Below, piece after piece: positions 36,567-48,475 of a stretch of DNA of 64,000 nucleotides. Under the pieces are notes generated by a model. It was not told where the DNA came from. It saw only the letters and a program-made list of their open reading frames with translations, and made no database searches. The position numbers and the translations under genes were made by a program. This DNA comes from Porodaedalea pini (lineage: Eukaryota; Basidiomycota; Agaricomycetes; Hymenochaetales; Hymenochaetaceae). The stretch is taken from NCBI GenBank assembly GCA_002794775.1, contig NBAY01000018.1:434001-498000 (forward strand). Direction: 5' to 3'. Position 1 is the first letter of the stretch. Each line of letters opens with the position of its first letter.

Positions 36567-37374
36567 ATCATTCAGCTTTCTGCATTCTGCATTCTGCACG
36601 TTGATATTGATATTCAGCGTTATCAAGTGATCCTCCCTCAGCCACCATTATTCCTCGCCGCCACCGCCGCCGCGACTTCGCGACCCTTACAAGTTCAAGT
36701 TGCTCCCGATCCCGCCGTCACGGACTCACGGGGTCGGCATTACGCGAACGAGCGCGCAATACATACTGTAAAGGGAGGAGCCCAGGGGATAGCGATAGCT
36801 GAGATAGAGGCGCGGAACTTCAACCGCTCAACCGCACAATTCACCACCACCCTCCCCTCCCCCCCCTACCCCGGGCCTCTCCCCCAAACTAGAAACCCTA
36901 AAGAGATTCGAACGGTGACCACATAATATTAATGGCGCGCAAAAGTTCCACAATTCAACTCATACATCATGATATGTGTGATAGAGTGAGCATCAGCGGA
37001 CGAGTGTGCGGCTGACAGCGCACCCTTGGGCCGCCGGCAGCGTCCGCGCCACGGCACACCAGCGCTAGCACCCTGTCTATAGCGCTGTATCTTAACTCTC
37101 TCTGCACCTCCCGAGCTCTAAACACTGTAAGTGTAACAGGCACGCATTGAATCATCCAGCTCACGATCACGATCAGCGCCCGGCGGAAGAAACAGCGACA
37201 AGAGAAGCAGAACTACGGGAACGTACGGCGCCCTGATTCAAAGTTCAAAGTTCAGAGGGCGCTAGAATCACAAAATGATATTATTATTGTCATCTGAGGG
37301 CCCGTAGCCCGGGCGATCGCGGCGCGGCTCGGGGGGGTGGGGGATCATGTTCATGATCGACGCTCGAGTGCGGA

Positions 37375-37424
37375 AGTCGGGAGTCGGGAGTCGGGAGTCG
37401 GGAGTCGGGAATCGGGAATCGGGA
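37375..37424. repeat. GTCGGGA 7-nt tandem repeat
   Basis: About seven units of a heptamer, the last ones degenerating to ATCGGGA, lie in the HMG-box upstream region. The regularly spaced GGG triplets make a G-quadruplex possible. Confidence 0.85.
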
Positions 37425-39098
37425 GATTGGTCAGCAACTCAACGGACGGGCGGGATCAAAATTCATTATCGCCACCTCCGCCACCTCCGCACCCGCACCC
37501 GCACCCGCAAATCCGACTCCGATTCCGATTCCGAGTCAACACAAACGAGCGTGAACGCGGACCCGAAAAAGCGCGACTTGGGGAACTTCAAATTCAATGG
37601 AAGGGATATAGTACTAGTGGATATAGTAGTGTTCAGAGCTTTCCCGGGCCATCACGCGCATGATATTGATAACCCCCCCCCCCCCCTAGGCCTCTTTCCC
37701 CCCGAGCCGCTGTGCCCCGCGCCTTATAGCTTGCAATTGAAGTCACGGCCCTTTACTTTTACAATGGAAGCAACACCTTGGCGCCGCATGTGCGCATGTG
37801 CGCGTGGTGCTGGCGGACGGTAAACGAGGCAATAGACGGCCTGGCCTCCCAGCAATCACATCACATATCACAATCACATTATTAATATCACAATCACGAA
37901 GAAAGAAGGGGGCCTTCCGCCGTCAAGTCTGAAGGCGGCGGGCGCGGACGAAAAAATGACAAGTCCCAAACGGGCAAGTCAAAACAAAACCCGGAGGCAG
38001 AGTACTAGTGACCCGCTGATCCATTCCCTCTCTGACCACTCGGGTGTGCTATGCACACATGCATATGTTAGTGCTCGTGCTAGTCCGAATCCGCGGAACA
38101 CAACTAGCACTAGCACTCACCCACACCCACACCCCACCTCAGGAATCAAAATCAAAATCAAAATCAAATTAGAAAGAGAAAGAAGAAGAAGAAGAAGAAA
38201 AAAGAAAATCCAAAGTTCGGGCCGGAAAAGGAAAGTCCACGGAGGCGGGGGGACACGTTTATCGACGCCGACGGCACCGGGGGGGGGCCACGTTTGTCGT
38301 CTCGCGCATCGGCGGATCGGCGGACGAAAGGAGGACAAAGGGCGAAAGAGCGAAGGAACCGGAATAGATTATAGAATACGGAGTCCGACAGGGGCGGCTA
38401 CTAGTACTCCAAACTTAGGAGGGGGAACGGAGGCGCGACGCTACCCTTCCTTTGGTTAGCCTGATAGACCAATAGAAGAAAGGAAGCACCCAGGAGGCCT
38501 CCCATGCATTGCATATATGCACTTTTGGCTCGCCGCCGGGTCGACGATAAGCTCGCCAGATGCGCTCTGCCTCCTGTAATACATACATACCACGACTTGA
38601 ATTTGACTTTGTCGCTTACGGGAAGTCGACTTTAGCATCGGGAATGAGCATCCGTATTCAGTACCCAGAGAAGATCCGCTCTCGCGATCGAGTTCGAATC
38701 CAAACTCAATTCAGTTCAGGTCAGAGGAGCGCAGAAGGGAACGAGCAGAAAGTCCTCGAATGCTAACGTTAATAATAAAAAAGCGAAATTTTTAAGGCAA
38801 GCAAGGCAAGCAGGACGGGGTTCGCATGCCCCACCATGCCGTACGTAGAAACTCGAGCTGAAGCTTGGAAAAAATCGATCCCATGATCCGCCCCGCTCAC
38901 TGTCTTCCCCGTGACGCCATACTCATAGATAAACCTCCCTGTCAGAATCAAAATATGATCCAGAATAAGGAACAGACACTGACAAGCCGAGTCGAATACT
39001 CGACAATAGACTTAAAAACTATCAGGGAAGTGTCAAAGGAATGATTATTGCTATAGTCACCCGACAAGACAAAACGCGGTCTCGGATTGGAACCCCGC

Positions 39099-41429
39099 TC
39101 ACAGCACAACGATCGATTCCTGCCCTCGGTACCGCTCGTTCGTGTACACACTCTTTCCCGACTGAACCCCACAATGCGGAACAAAAGAAAATTATCCGTC
39201 AGTATTACTCCAACCCATCTCTTTCCAAAAAACAACAACGAAAACGCAAGAGAGCAAGAAAGGCGGAGCGAGAAACACAATACACACCTCCCACCCAGGG
39301 ACATCCTTCATAATCTCCTTCTCGCGCGCAAGCGCCGCCTGGCTCCGGCGGTACGTGTCCCGGTCGCCTTCTGCGAGGAGCAAAGGCACGAGGTGCAGCC
39401 TCGACCACGTCTTCTCGCGCTGCAGTTCCCTGAGGCATTTAATTTAAGCGACGTTCGGGGGCAGAATTGGGGTTGAAGTGTAGTCAGTAAGTGCGGAATG
39501 GATGCAGAGGAATGGAAAACAAAAAAAGGAAAGAGGAAAAGAGGAAGAGAGAAAACGGAAAGGAGAAAGAAGAGGGAAGAAGGGTGAAGATAAGAAGATA
39601 AATGCCCGCAATGGAACGGAGACATTCCATTCGAGGATTGACGAACGCAAAAGCAGGCCTGGATCCAGCTTGAAGCAACCTGGGTGCTCAATAGAACAAT
39701 GAGCACTGCGGTCGAGGGCTTACGGACGCAAAGTTGGGATTGGAGCTCGATTTGAGTAGTCCGAGGCTGGAAGCAAAGCAAGTAGGGAAATCCGCATCAT
39801 ATGCCGAAGACGTCCGACGATCCCAAGCCCATCGTCCGATGTCCAAAACCTCCTGCTACGCGTGGAACGAGGCAGTGCATATGAAGCAGAAGCAGCTTCT
39901 TTCGGCACAGCGCGAAGATAAAAAAGAACAGCTGGATTGGAGTAGATTGGCTGGATGGAACGGGACGCAGCAGAACTCTAACTGCGCTACGCCGTTCCGC
40001 AATCACGATTTTGCAATTTGTATTTCAATCTGGAGGTTTGAGGCGCAAACTCTCAGCAGCGATGGAAAGAAGGCAAGATGAAGGCACCGGGAGAAGCCTG
40101 AAGGAGGGGAAGGATGGGACGGGATGTATCGAATGAGGGCTCGTAGCAACCGGGGCTGTGCGTGATGCACGGTGCGCAGGGAGGGGGCCGGCTTCACTCC
40201 TGCGGCCTGCGGGGCGTAAAACGTGTGATGTATTCGCGCGCGTATTCGGACTCCCGTTCGGCAGAGATAATAGGCACGTAATGCCTTGCTTTGATACACC
40301 GAAAGAAAGACCTGGCCTGATCCTTTCACCAACTAGCGGTGTCATGAGTCCCGCAGACATGTCGCCGAGCGAACGGATACGAGCGAGCGAGCGAGCGAAG
40401 CTAATTGCCGTGTGATGGCAGTTACCTGGAGAGACGATGACGACATGTCATAGACTCATCGTTTGTCGTCGGCCTTTGCTGTATTCAAACGCACGATCCA
40501 CATAGAACCGTGATCTCTCCTCCTATCCTCCTTTCGTCACATCCCCCTCTCCTTCTCTCCTGTTCCGGTTATCCTTTGCTCTTCCAATTCGCCTTCCTTG
40601 CCCCTCGTCCTTCGGCGAGCGATCCGCCCGTCCCGGGAACACCAGCCTATTTAGAGAGATACGGGGACGATAAGCCGTAGTAGGCCAGGTGCCAGCTGGC
40701 GAGGATCCAATGTAGAGTTTCTCATTAGTCCAAATCGCTTGCTGCATCCACTATGACGCGCTGGTCAAAGAACAAAGCAAAACCGCGTCCCGTCACGCGT
40801 CTCATCAGCCTGCAGTCAGCAAAGATGCACCCATCCCAGATCCGCAGACAGACTCTGTCCCCGAGAATCCCATCGCACAACGCCAGAATAAGCGCGCAAG
40901 ATCGCGTGTTCACGAGAGGTCTCGTGGCTGCCTGTGCTTCTTATCTAGCCGGTCCATTGTCCGAGTGCTTGGTCCTGTCTGTCCTAGTGCGAGAGTTGAT
41001 TCGCCGTCTCCTCGCGGATGTTTGCGCTGTTGTCCGTGACTCATCGGGGGCTAGTCTGACGCGAATGCGTTCATGGAGGAGGCGGATTCGGAGTTCCGGG
41101 CAGCGAGAGTCGGTCGTGCGACGCGGCGAGAGTTTCCGGACGAAATCGCGTCCACCCGAGCAAAGGAAAAGTAAAGGAAAGATAGGAGGATGCGACGCGC
41201 CGAAACAGGAACAACACAAGGCAATGCAAAAGCGGAAAGAAGAAGGGAATAATAATAGTAAAATAATGAAGGGCAGTACTCACCGCTTCTCGAGGTTTCC
41301 TTGGCCGAGACGATAGAAACCAAAGGCACATATGCCGAAAACGCCAGCAACAATGGCGGCACTTGAAGGACCACGGAAGGGGAGGTGGCGCTTGTATCTG
41401 ACGCTTTCGAAACCGCCCGGTGGGGGCAT
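39099..41429 (-). CDS. NDUFA13: NADH:ubiquinone oxidoreductase subunit NDUFA13 (GRIM-19)
   Basis: An accessory subunit of mitochondrial complex I in the inner membrane. Exon 1 (41429-41284) gives MPPPGGFESVRYKRHLPFRG and the single membrane segment IVAGVFGICAFGFYRLGQGN. Exon 2 (39429-39288) gives ELQREKTWSRLHLVPLLLAE, DRDTYRRSQAALAREKEIMK and DVPGWE. Exon 3 (39161-39099) gives SGKSVYTNERYRGQESIVVL. Phases match at both junctions. The first intron is 1,854 nt, far longer than its neighbours. The product is 116 residues, slightly short for the family. Sequence just before MPPPGG reads as a splice acceptor ending in GCAG followed by GGAC, so a small upstream exon ending in a family-typical Q-D is possible; I could not find its ATG. 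Confidence 0.9.
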
Positions 41430-41979
41430 GTCCCTGCGGAGGACGGACAATGAAAAGTCGGACGAAAGTGAGCACGCTGCATGCTTGCTGTCAATGAGAT
41501 GAGCTAGACGCACTGTCTGTATGGGAGCGACACTGACGACGATTGTGTCAGTGCATTGCGGATGAGGACGAGAAGCACGATCGGGCTCACTGTTGGGCTT
41601 ATTGTTGCTGTCGTTGCTCGCTGTGTGGAGGATGGAGTGGTGGACGTTGAAGTTGCGAGGAGGCGTGGGAAGTGAAGTCAACGCCGCCGGAAAAGGAAAT
41701 AGAAGGATCGGCCGGTGTTACCACATGGAAGTGATCAAATAACGCAAAGTGAGAGCAAGTTGGATGCGTCTAGTGGTATTCGATTGGCTAATCCCGGTCA
41801 GTGGTCAGCTCGTTACACACGCTCAAACAACATGATCGCCCTCCCTTGCTCCCATCCACCAACATCCGCACAGTAACTTCAGCATCGCCTTCAACTAACC
41901 AAGTCTCGTTCAACTTGAAGACAACATCCGAACGATAGCTGTTAAGAAAAGGAAAGCGACTCAAAAGTAACAAAGCAGC
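41430..41979. promoter_or_regulatory. Shared divergent promoter region
   Basis: About 550 nt lie between the NDUFA13 start (-) and the INO80F-like gene start (+). Part of it may hold an unplaced 5' exon of NDUFA13. No defined motif is claimed. Confidence 0.45.
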
Positions 41980-43952
41980 ATGTCGCGCCAGCCGTCTCCT
42001 GGCCCCTCCGCCTCTGATCACCCGACAAGTTACTACCGGGACGCACACGGCCTTCCAATTGAGAGGGCTCCGAGTGTAATCAAAATCGTCTACCGCGGTA
42101 GCGGTCAACACGCCGCACCCGCTCAGGCGCAACAGGACGCGCCAGCAGCAGCCGCCACGTCATCAGCAACGGTGCGCACAAAGGGTAGGGCATACCAAAG
42201 CGGCATCGCTGCTGGTGCGGAGGATGTCAAGTACGCAGCTAAGTACAGGGACCTGAAGCAAAAAGTGAAAGAGATCGAGGCGGTGCGTCATCTTGTTTGC
42301 TTTCAACCCCGAGTTAGACTTATTTGTGTGTACAGGACAATGATAGACTTACGTTCAAAGTCTTGCAAGCGAAACGAAGCATCCAACGCGCGAAACTTGA
42401 GCGAGCGTCAGTTCCTGTCTTGTGTGCTCTTCCTCTTGAACCTCGACTGATTTACCTTCTCCCGTCCAATCACGTTGCATCATGCAGAATCCTCTACGAA
42501 CGCCTCGGTGCGCTCCCTGCGTCTCCTCCTCCGGGGAATGCAGCTCTGCCTCCCCAGCATGTGGCTCAGCAAGTTCTTCCAGGTGGACAAGTCCCGCGGC
42601 ACCCGGATGCTCAGCCGTATGGGCAGTCAGCGCGTCGTCAGCGCATCCCAGGGCCACCCGCCCCGCACCATCATCACCCCCAGCACCACCAGCAGCCTAT
42701 TCAACCGGCGCCACCCTCGCAAGTCTCCCCGCCGCAGCACCATCTGCAGGCTCACCACCCACACCATCCAGTGCGCGACGCGGCGCATCCCGGCCAGCTG
42801 CCAATCACGCACGCGCCGCAGGTGTGCTCCATAGAAACGGCCGAGGGCCCGTTGCTCGTTGTCGCGGGACCCGACGGTCGCCCCGTTACTACCGCAGACG
42901 GACACGTCATCCCTGCACAAGACATACACGCCCCGCCGCCCCCGTCGGCGCCTCAGCAAAGGAAGCGCGGCGGACGCGTGAGCAAAGAGGTGCGCGAAAT
43001 GCGCGAGCGGGAGGCGCGAGAGATGCGTGAGAGAGAAGAGATGGATCGCAAGCGCGAACAGGCGCTCCTTGCGGGTGCCAGCAGCGGACATGCACCGCAC
43101 CTCGAGCCTCCACGCAGCTCGTCCAGCTCGCGCTCGCATTCTGCTCACATGCAGGGCGTGTCTCCACAGCTCCCGCCGCAGGCGCCGGGCGCTCCGCAGA
43201 TCGCGCCGATGTCTAGTCGTGAGCGGGACCGCGAATGGGAAATTGAACGCGAAATGCGCGACCGCGAGAGGATGCAGCGCCGTGAAGGCCGTGAGGATGA
43301 ACGCGATCGGCCCGCGGTCGCGCATGGCCACGGACACCAGGCGCACCATCACAGCGGGCATGCGCACGGGCACCGCTACCATCCTCAACAAGTACCAGAG
43401 CACGCTGGCTCGCCGCCGCCTCCCGGTGTCGGCTCCGGACCGAGCCCAGTGCAGGCTTCTCCACCGCATGCTCACCGCTCGCATTCGCAGGCATCGCACT
43501 ACTCGGCCCAGTCGTACGGCTCGCACCACGGGCACGGTCATCACGTACACTCGCACCACTCGCATTCGCACTCTGCGAGCCCACGCTCACCAGGTGGGAC
43601 GGTCTACCCTGCGACCCGCATTCATGCCCACCAGCGTGTCGGCCCGGGGTCGTACGTCATGCGCGAGCGCGAGCGCGCTGATGCGCCGCCCACAGAACAC
43701 GCGCCCGCTGCCCCGACACCAGTCTCGGCAGCGGCGCAACATAACGACGATGCGCCCGCGCCACCGCCCGCTGCGTCCAGCTCGCGCGTGCCTACGCCGC
43801 CATACATGCAGCGTCCCGTCCGGACGGAGCTCTTCAACAACAACGCATCGCCTACTGGCGAAGATGCCGCTCCCAGCTCCGGCGCCAAGTCTGAGGCCCA
43901 TCCTAGTGAGGATGGCTCGGGTGCACGCAGTGCGTCAACGACGCCATCGTAG
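41980..43952 (+). CDS. INO80F-domain-like protein with His/Pro/Gln-rich tail
   Basis: Probably a chromatin-remodelling (INO80 complex) accessory protein; the assignment rests on the helical segment KYAAKYRDLKQKVKEIEA joined to DNDRLTFKVLQAKRSIQRAK and LERAILYERL, a pattern I associate with INO80 subunit F-type domains. Exons: 41980-42282, 42336-42406 and 42488-43952. The long third exon is low-complexity: His/Pro/Gln repeats, a basic charged helix (KEVREMREREAREMREREEM, about 42980-43050), a second Arg/Glu segment (about 43220-43310) and a His/Ser-rich region (about 43330-43590). Length is about 612 residues. The start MSRQPSPGPSASDHPTSYYR is the first ATG of the frame. Confidence 0.75.
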
Positions 43953-46900
43953 AGAACGAACTCATATTTTTGAAAACACGTAGCATATGCTCTTTTTCGC
44001 CTCTCCAAGTTGCCTCCGGTGTATCTGCTGTCTGTTTTTCATGCTGATCTCATAATCTATACATGCTCTGATATGTGTTCTTCCCTATGTGTCCAAAAAG
44101 TCCTGTACATATGTTATTCGTCCCTACTTAGGCTGTGTTTTTGTTTGTATGTCCAAGTGTCCCAATGAGGCATGGCTTTGTCCATATTTAGTCTAGATCG
44201 CCGCTTTCCCGACGTTTCTCAGGCAATGTCGAGCATGAACAGGTCAGACAGTAAACTAGGGATTATGTACACGGTGTATCCGGAACGCTAGACACCTGTC
44301 AAAAGGTATCGGGACACACTCGAAGAGCTCCCGCATGAAAGATGCTTCGCCGAAAACAAAGGAAATGAATGGCGGGCGGGAGTATAAGAGGAAACGAACA
44401 GATGGCTCGCAGGGAGAAACCAATAGAATACGCCATACAGCATCCGTATCAGCTCTTGATGAGACGGGAATTCAGTGACAAAGAAGTTTGTGAAGAGAAA
44501 GGGAAGGAGGAATTGAAATTAGGAAGAACTGCAAGCCGGGAAAGGGGCTACGAAGAAGATGATCTTCCTCCTTGAATCACAGTGATGCGATCCCCCTGCC
44601 GCAGTCGACCACCTAGGTCAAGACCGGATACTTACCGGGCACCTTAGCTCCGAGCGTTTGTGAGTAGCAATACGCCTGGAATATCGCGCCAACTCGAGAC
44701 GTCATCAGCATTAGACTCGTGCTGTCAGAGGCGGTGCTTTCCGTCCTGTTTAGGGGACATACCTGTAGTGAAAGAGAGAGGCTGCGATCCGAGTAGTACT
44801 TAGCGGCGCCGAAGATAGCAGATGACGCGAGCAGTTCCAGCCCCGGGATGTGTCCAGGGAGTATTTGGAGCAGCCCCCCCTTTGTCCCGGCCTTCCTTTA
44901 CGTTCGCGCCGCGAATAAATATGGGTTGCGGGCGGCGACACGCGACTCTCATGCCCTCCAACGGCTGCGGATTGGAGGGGGGGTTGGGACGAGACTAAAA
45001 GATTGATGAAAGAAGGATCCGCGACGGACACGTTTGCTGAGTGCTTTGCGCGTTAGCGAGTCCACTAGCACGAATCGCGTGAATAGCAACAAGAGTCCTC
45101 GGTATACAGCGCTGCGATCCTTCGGATCGTTCCCGCCTCGAACAACTTCACAAAATCACCGGGAGTGATTTGCCGTGGAAGAGCGGGGCGCGGATATGAA
45201 TTTGAATATGTGAGATGTGGCGGCCATGGTGCCAGAGGGCCGTCCTACAATTCATACTAGGAAACGTGAACAAGGAATTTTCGACACCGAGACAAGTATC
45301 GTGGTAAGATGCGCCTTGACGCCGGAGATACTATCGACCTCAGTCGAGATGGATAAAGCAATCGAGGATCCCCGAGCGGCACGATATGCGATATGAATTG
45401 TAGGCGGCATTACGCTTCTCTGGTCAAACCGCAGGGCTAAGTGAAGAGCCGCAAGTTACTCAGCATCAGCCTTTCGCAGTCACAGAGCAGCCGAAAAAAG
45501 AACAACACATAATCTAGATCACCTTTTTCCTGTTCACGATCGCCTGCGCCGTAGGTACATCGATGACCAGTCTGGGAGGAAAACATGTATTGAAACGCGG
45601 CGAGAACGCTGAAGTAGCTGCCGAACGCTAAGAACGGATATTTCATCACACACCTATTGTTCCGCGTTCCTTGTCGTCTGTGTTGTTTTTCGGCTTTGAT
45701 TTGCTCGTCAGTAAGGGGGTCAGTGATATAAATTTTATAAGTTTATTTCCATCACTCCGCCGAGTCAGATCTTGTTTGACATTTGAATGAGACTCTTGCC
45801 GAAAATAAATAGTAGCTATGATCGCTGTGCAAGCATTCAATTATTTCTTCTCTGGGCTCTGATCTCTTGAAATTGTCTCCGGAGATGAGTCTAAGGCATG
45901 AGTCAGACTATTAGCTACCATTCGCTTCGCAATAGATATGTTACCAACTGACGTGGTTCGACCTCAAGGCTACGCTCACGTCTTTGATCGGTATAGAGAA
46001 GTTTCTTTTTTTTTTCGTTTTTGGGAACCTGAATGTCCTAGATCTCATCAAGACTTTAGCGTGATCCAATTCCTCCCACCTCTTTTGTTCGATAAGTCCG
46101 AGGATGAGACTCGGTAGCAATCATGAGACGTTCAGCGCCACCATGTCGTACGTACATTCTGGCCTTGCATCGCACCCTGAGAAACGCAAGCCGAACGAAA
46201 AATAGCGGTTCCATCTCGAGATTACCGCATCTCCTTCATGCCTTGTCGAGCGACCACGGGCTGTGACATATTTGAAGTGAATTTGTTTCCTTGGATGTCT
46301 AGTTTTCCGCCTCGTATAGCTATAGCTATTGTTATCTAGAAGGTCTGTGAATTGGATGCCTAGGACAGTGCTGACACGTAGGCAGTTGAGGTGAGATTTA
46401 CATCTGAGCTGTTTTTGCCTGCATAGGGTCTCTCGGAGACCGTCCGACCTGCTCCGCTCCGAGTCATAGAAGAAAAGTTTCTTGCGCAGTGCTGCTCCAG
46501 CGCTTCGATGCGGCCGAACACGCAGAATCGAAATTACCGAGGGCTTGAGATTAAACCTTCAATGTCATGTATTTGGAAAATTTCTCCTCGCCTTCGAAAC
46601 CGTGTACACTGGCTAGACAGAATAGGAGCGATACTCTTTTGTTCTTAACGTATGCAGAACATTCTTGGGTAGTAAAGGGCAAAGGCGCTGAGATGTCCCT
46701 CGACTTTAGGCGCCAAAATATATTGAATTTGGTCGGACGTTGGGCACCGACGGTCACTTTCACCTGATAGCGGTGAAATAACCGCCCGAGGCACGACATG
46801 AGAACCCGCGCGGACGCACGCTGAGGATAGGCACTTGTAGCCGGCATCATCGCCGCCCGCATAGGTTGAGGCTGTGCATGGCGGAATTGTGCCCGAGGAT

Positions 46901-47760
46901 CCCGGAGTGCGAGCGCTTGATCATTTGCCGAGAACTATGGTGTACGGCAGTGTCCTGCGTGCAGCCATACGTCGGACGTGAATATAGAAGAGCGTATGAT
47001 AGATTGAGGGAAGACAAAAGGATGTACTGGATCCAGGCGTATTTTTTCTGGATATGGAGATGGATATGCAAGACTGCGCGGAAGTGGGAGCTACTATCGA
47101 AGGTTTTTGTCCCCTTCCTGCGATCATGAAGCGCTTATTCCTTGAAGCTCATCGTGGCGGCATATGATTGGGCTTCTTGTGCACCTCCGGAGAATCAGCA
47201 ATTCAATTGATCTTGCAGCGCCTCGACTGAAAAGGCAAGAGTAATGGTCAGTGATTTGAAGCAAGGGCGGCGAACTGCGACTCACTTGAAGCGCAGTTCC
47301 CGGGAAGTGAAGCACATGGGACTTTGAAGGGACATGAGTCAATCCTGTCTTCTCGAGTAGCTTCCATCGCAGAATGAGATGCTGAGCCGGTTAGGGCAGG
47401 CCGCAGCAATGATTTGGCCATAAACCTGATAGACTAAACGAGAAAGCGCCGGCTGCGATCATAGGCCAACTGGATGTCCAAAGTTCGCAGAGAAGATGGG
47501 AAGAACGCATCCATTAGATTGAATGCCACGATGGCACTTTGGGCGGCAAAGAGATCGATGGAAGATATGGCAACAATGCCAGTGATACAAACAATCTCAC
47601 TATGGTACATAGTTGTGTTTTTTTAGACAGAACCTAGGAGAAGGTCCGCGAGAAAACTTCATCAGTTTAGAATAGGACAGGCTCAAGGGGCCGAACTTGC
47701 CTTCATATTCCGTTACTTGGCTCGGTAGCGAAAACACGCTGAAAGGCTATCGTATGCTTC
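43953..47760. other. 3.8 kb region without a recognised gene
   Basis: Only short frames occur, none with recognisable similarity or codon patterns like those of neighbouring genes. The first few hundred bases are the 3' flank of the INO80F-like gene. Composition is mixed with AT-rich patches (near 45720-45800) and a T10-11 run near 46010. A relic or non-coding gene could be hidden here, but I cannot support one. Confidence 0.45.
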
Positions 47761-48316
47761 TCAAGCCCTAGCGATGGGTCGGACGTTGTATTCTCTCTTT
47801 AGTGACTCGAACTCCTCGTCCTTGGATTTGTATTGGGTCAGGAGATTCGAAACGACCTTCTTGATCTGACAGAGTATTAGGGGCAAGTCCAAACACAAAA
47901 GTGCAGTAAAGTATTTACCCCTTCCTTATTAGTTTGCAGTGCTGGAACAACATCCTGAACGGTCCGTTCAACGAGAACTCCTCCAACCATTCGGAAACAC
48001 TTCCGCCGAGGGTCGGACTGAAGGGCCTCGTTCAAAGTAGACAACACCAGTCTAGAGTGCGCGTTAGGATCATAAGGCACATGAAATGAAAGTACTGTAA
48101 GGTATACTCACTCATATTCTTCTGCCTCTGACTCCAGCTCCCCAACTTTACTGGCGAGAGCCTGAAGTTCACTCTGTAGACGCGACAGGCTCTGCTGGAG
48201 TTCTGTACATGCTCAGGGCTGAGATCGAAACTCATTTGTAAAACTAACGATTTGAGTATACCTTGATCGTTCAGAGTCTTGGATGGAGCCTTTCCTTTCG
48301 ACTGCACGCTCGACAT
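47761..48316 (-). CDS. GIM4: Prefoldin subunit 2
   Basis: A beta-type subunit of the hexameric cytosolic prefoldin chaperone that hands actin and tubulin to CCT. Exons: 48316-48262 (MSSVQSKGKAPSKTLNDQ), 48202-48112 (ELQQSLSRLQSELQALASKV, first coiled-coil helix), 48051-47919 (LVLSTLNEALQSDPRRKCFR, then MVGGVLVERTVQDVVPALQT, the conserved beta-hairpin region) and 47865-47761 (IKKVVSNLLTQYKSKDEEFE to EYNVRPIARA, second helix). The frame is continuous through all three introns. Length is about 127 residues, typical for the family. It is divergent from NDUFS8 with 159 nt between the start codons. Confidence 0.92.
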
Positions 48317-48475
48317 CGTCAGAGTTGTTGTGAGCGTCGGCGCGTTTGTGAGAGCTTCGTTTTCGACGCGATCTAATTGGACACTAGTACTCGTTATTAC
48401 ATAACGCCTCTTTCGTACCAACTTTGAAGCGCGGCCCAGCAGTGTCAGAGACCATTCCGTTAACCGCTGACCACC
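48317..48475. promoter_or_regulatory. 159-nt bidirectional promoter
   Basis: The start codons of prefoldin subunit 2 (-) and NDUFS8 (+) are this close, so both genes must be driven from one compact region. No motif is assigned. Confidence 0.6.

Larger units (their letters stand above)
34526..39098. other. 4.5 kb low-complexity intergenic region
   Basis: No convincing gene. The stretch holds homopolymers, short tandem repeats and many short frames on both strands. It includes the upstream region of the HMG-box gene and the 3' flank of NDUFA13. Repetitive CATGCTCATGCTCA-type sequence lies at about 36165-36215. Long upstream regions are common for fungal regulatory genes, so cis-elements and long 5' leaders are plausible, but none is demonstrated. 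Confidence 0.5.

Noticed and set aside
36895..36925. A reverse-strand GTTCGAATC motif suggesting a tRNA
   Set aside because: The flanking bases do not form the T-stem and no cloverleaf could be drawn.
38680..38720. GTTCGAATCC, resembling a tRNA B-box
   Set aside because: No T-arm stem, A-box or acceptor stem could be paired around it.
38769..38951. Minus-strand frame with GRFIYEYGVTGKTV as the last NDUFA13 exon
   Set aside because: The exon at 39161-39099 gives the family C-terminus (GKSVYTNERY) in phase, so this downstream frame is not needed.
40753..41316. A 187-codon plus-strand frame inside the NDUFA13 first intron
   Set aside because: It is Lys/Arg/Ser-rich with no recognisable motif and overlaps the antisense of NDUFA13 exon 1; not supported as a gene.
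42627..43571. A 314-codon minus-strand frame opposite the INO80F-like gene
   Set aside because: It has no recognisable domain, is Arg/Val-biased as expected for antisense of His/Pro/Gln codons, and the plus strand carries a spliced conserved domain.
46551..47342. Several 65-105 codon frames on both strands
   Set aside because: They overlap one another on opposite strands, lack splice-consistent extensions and show no family resemblance.
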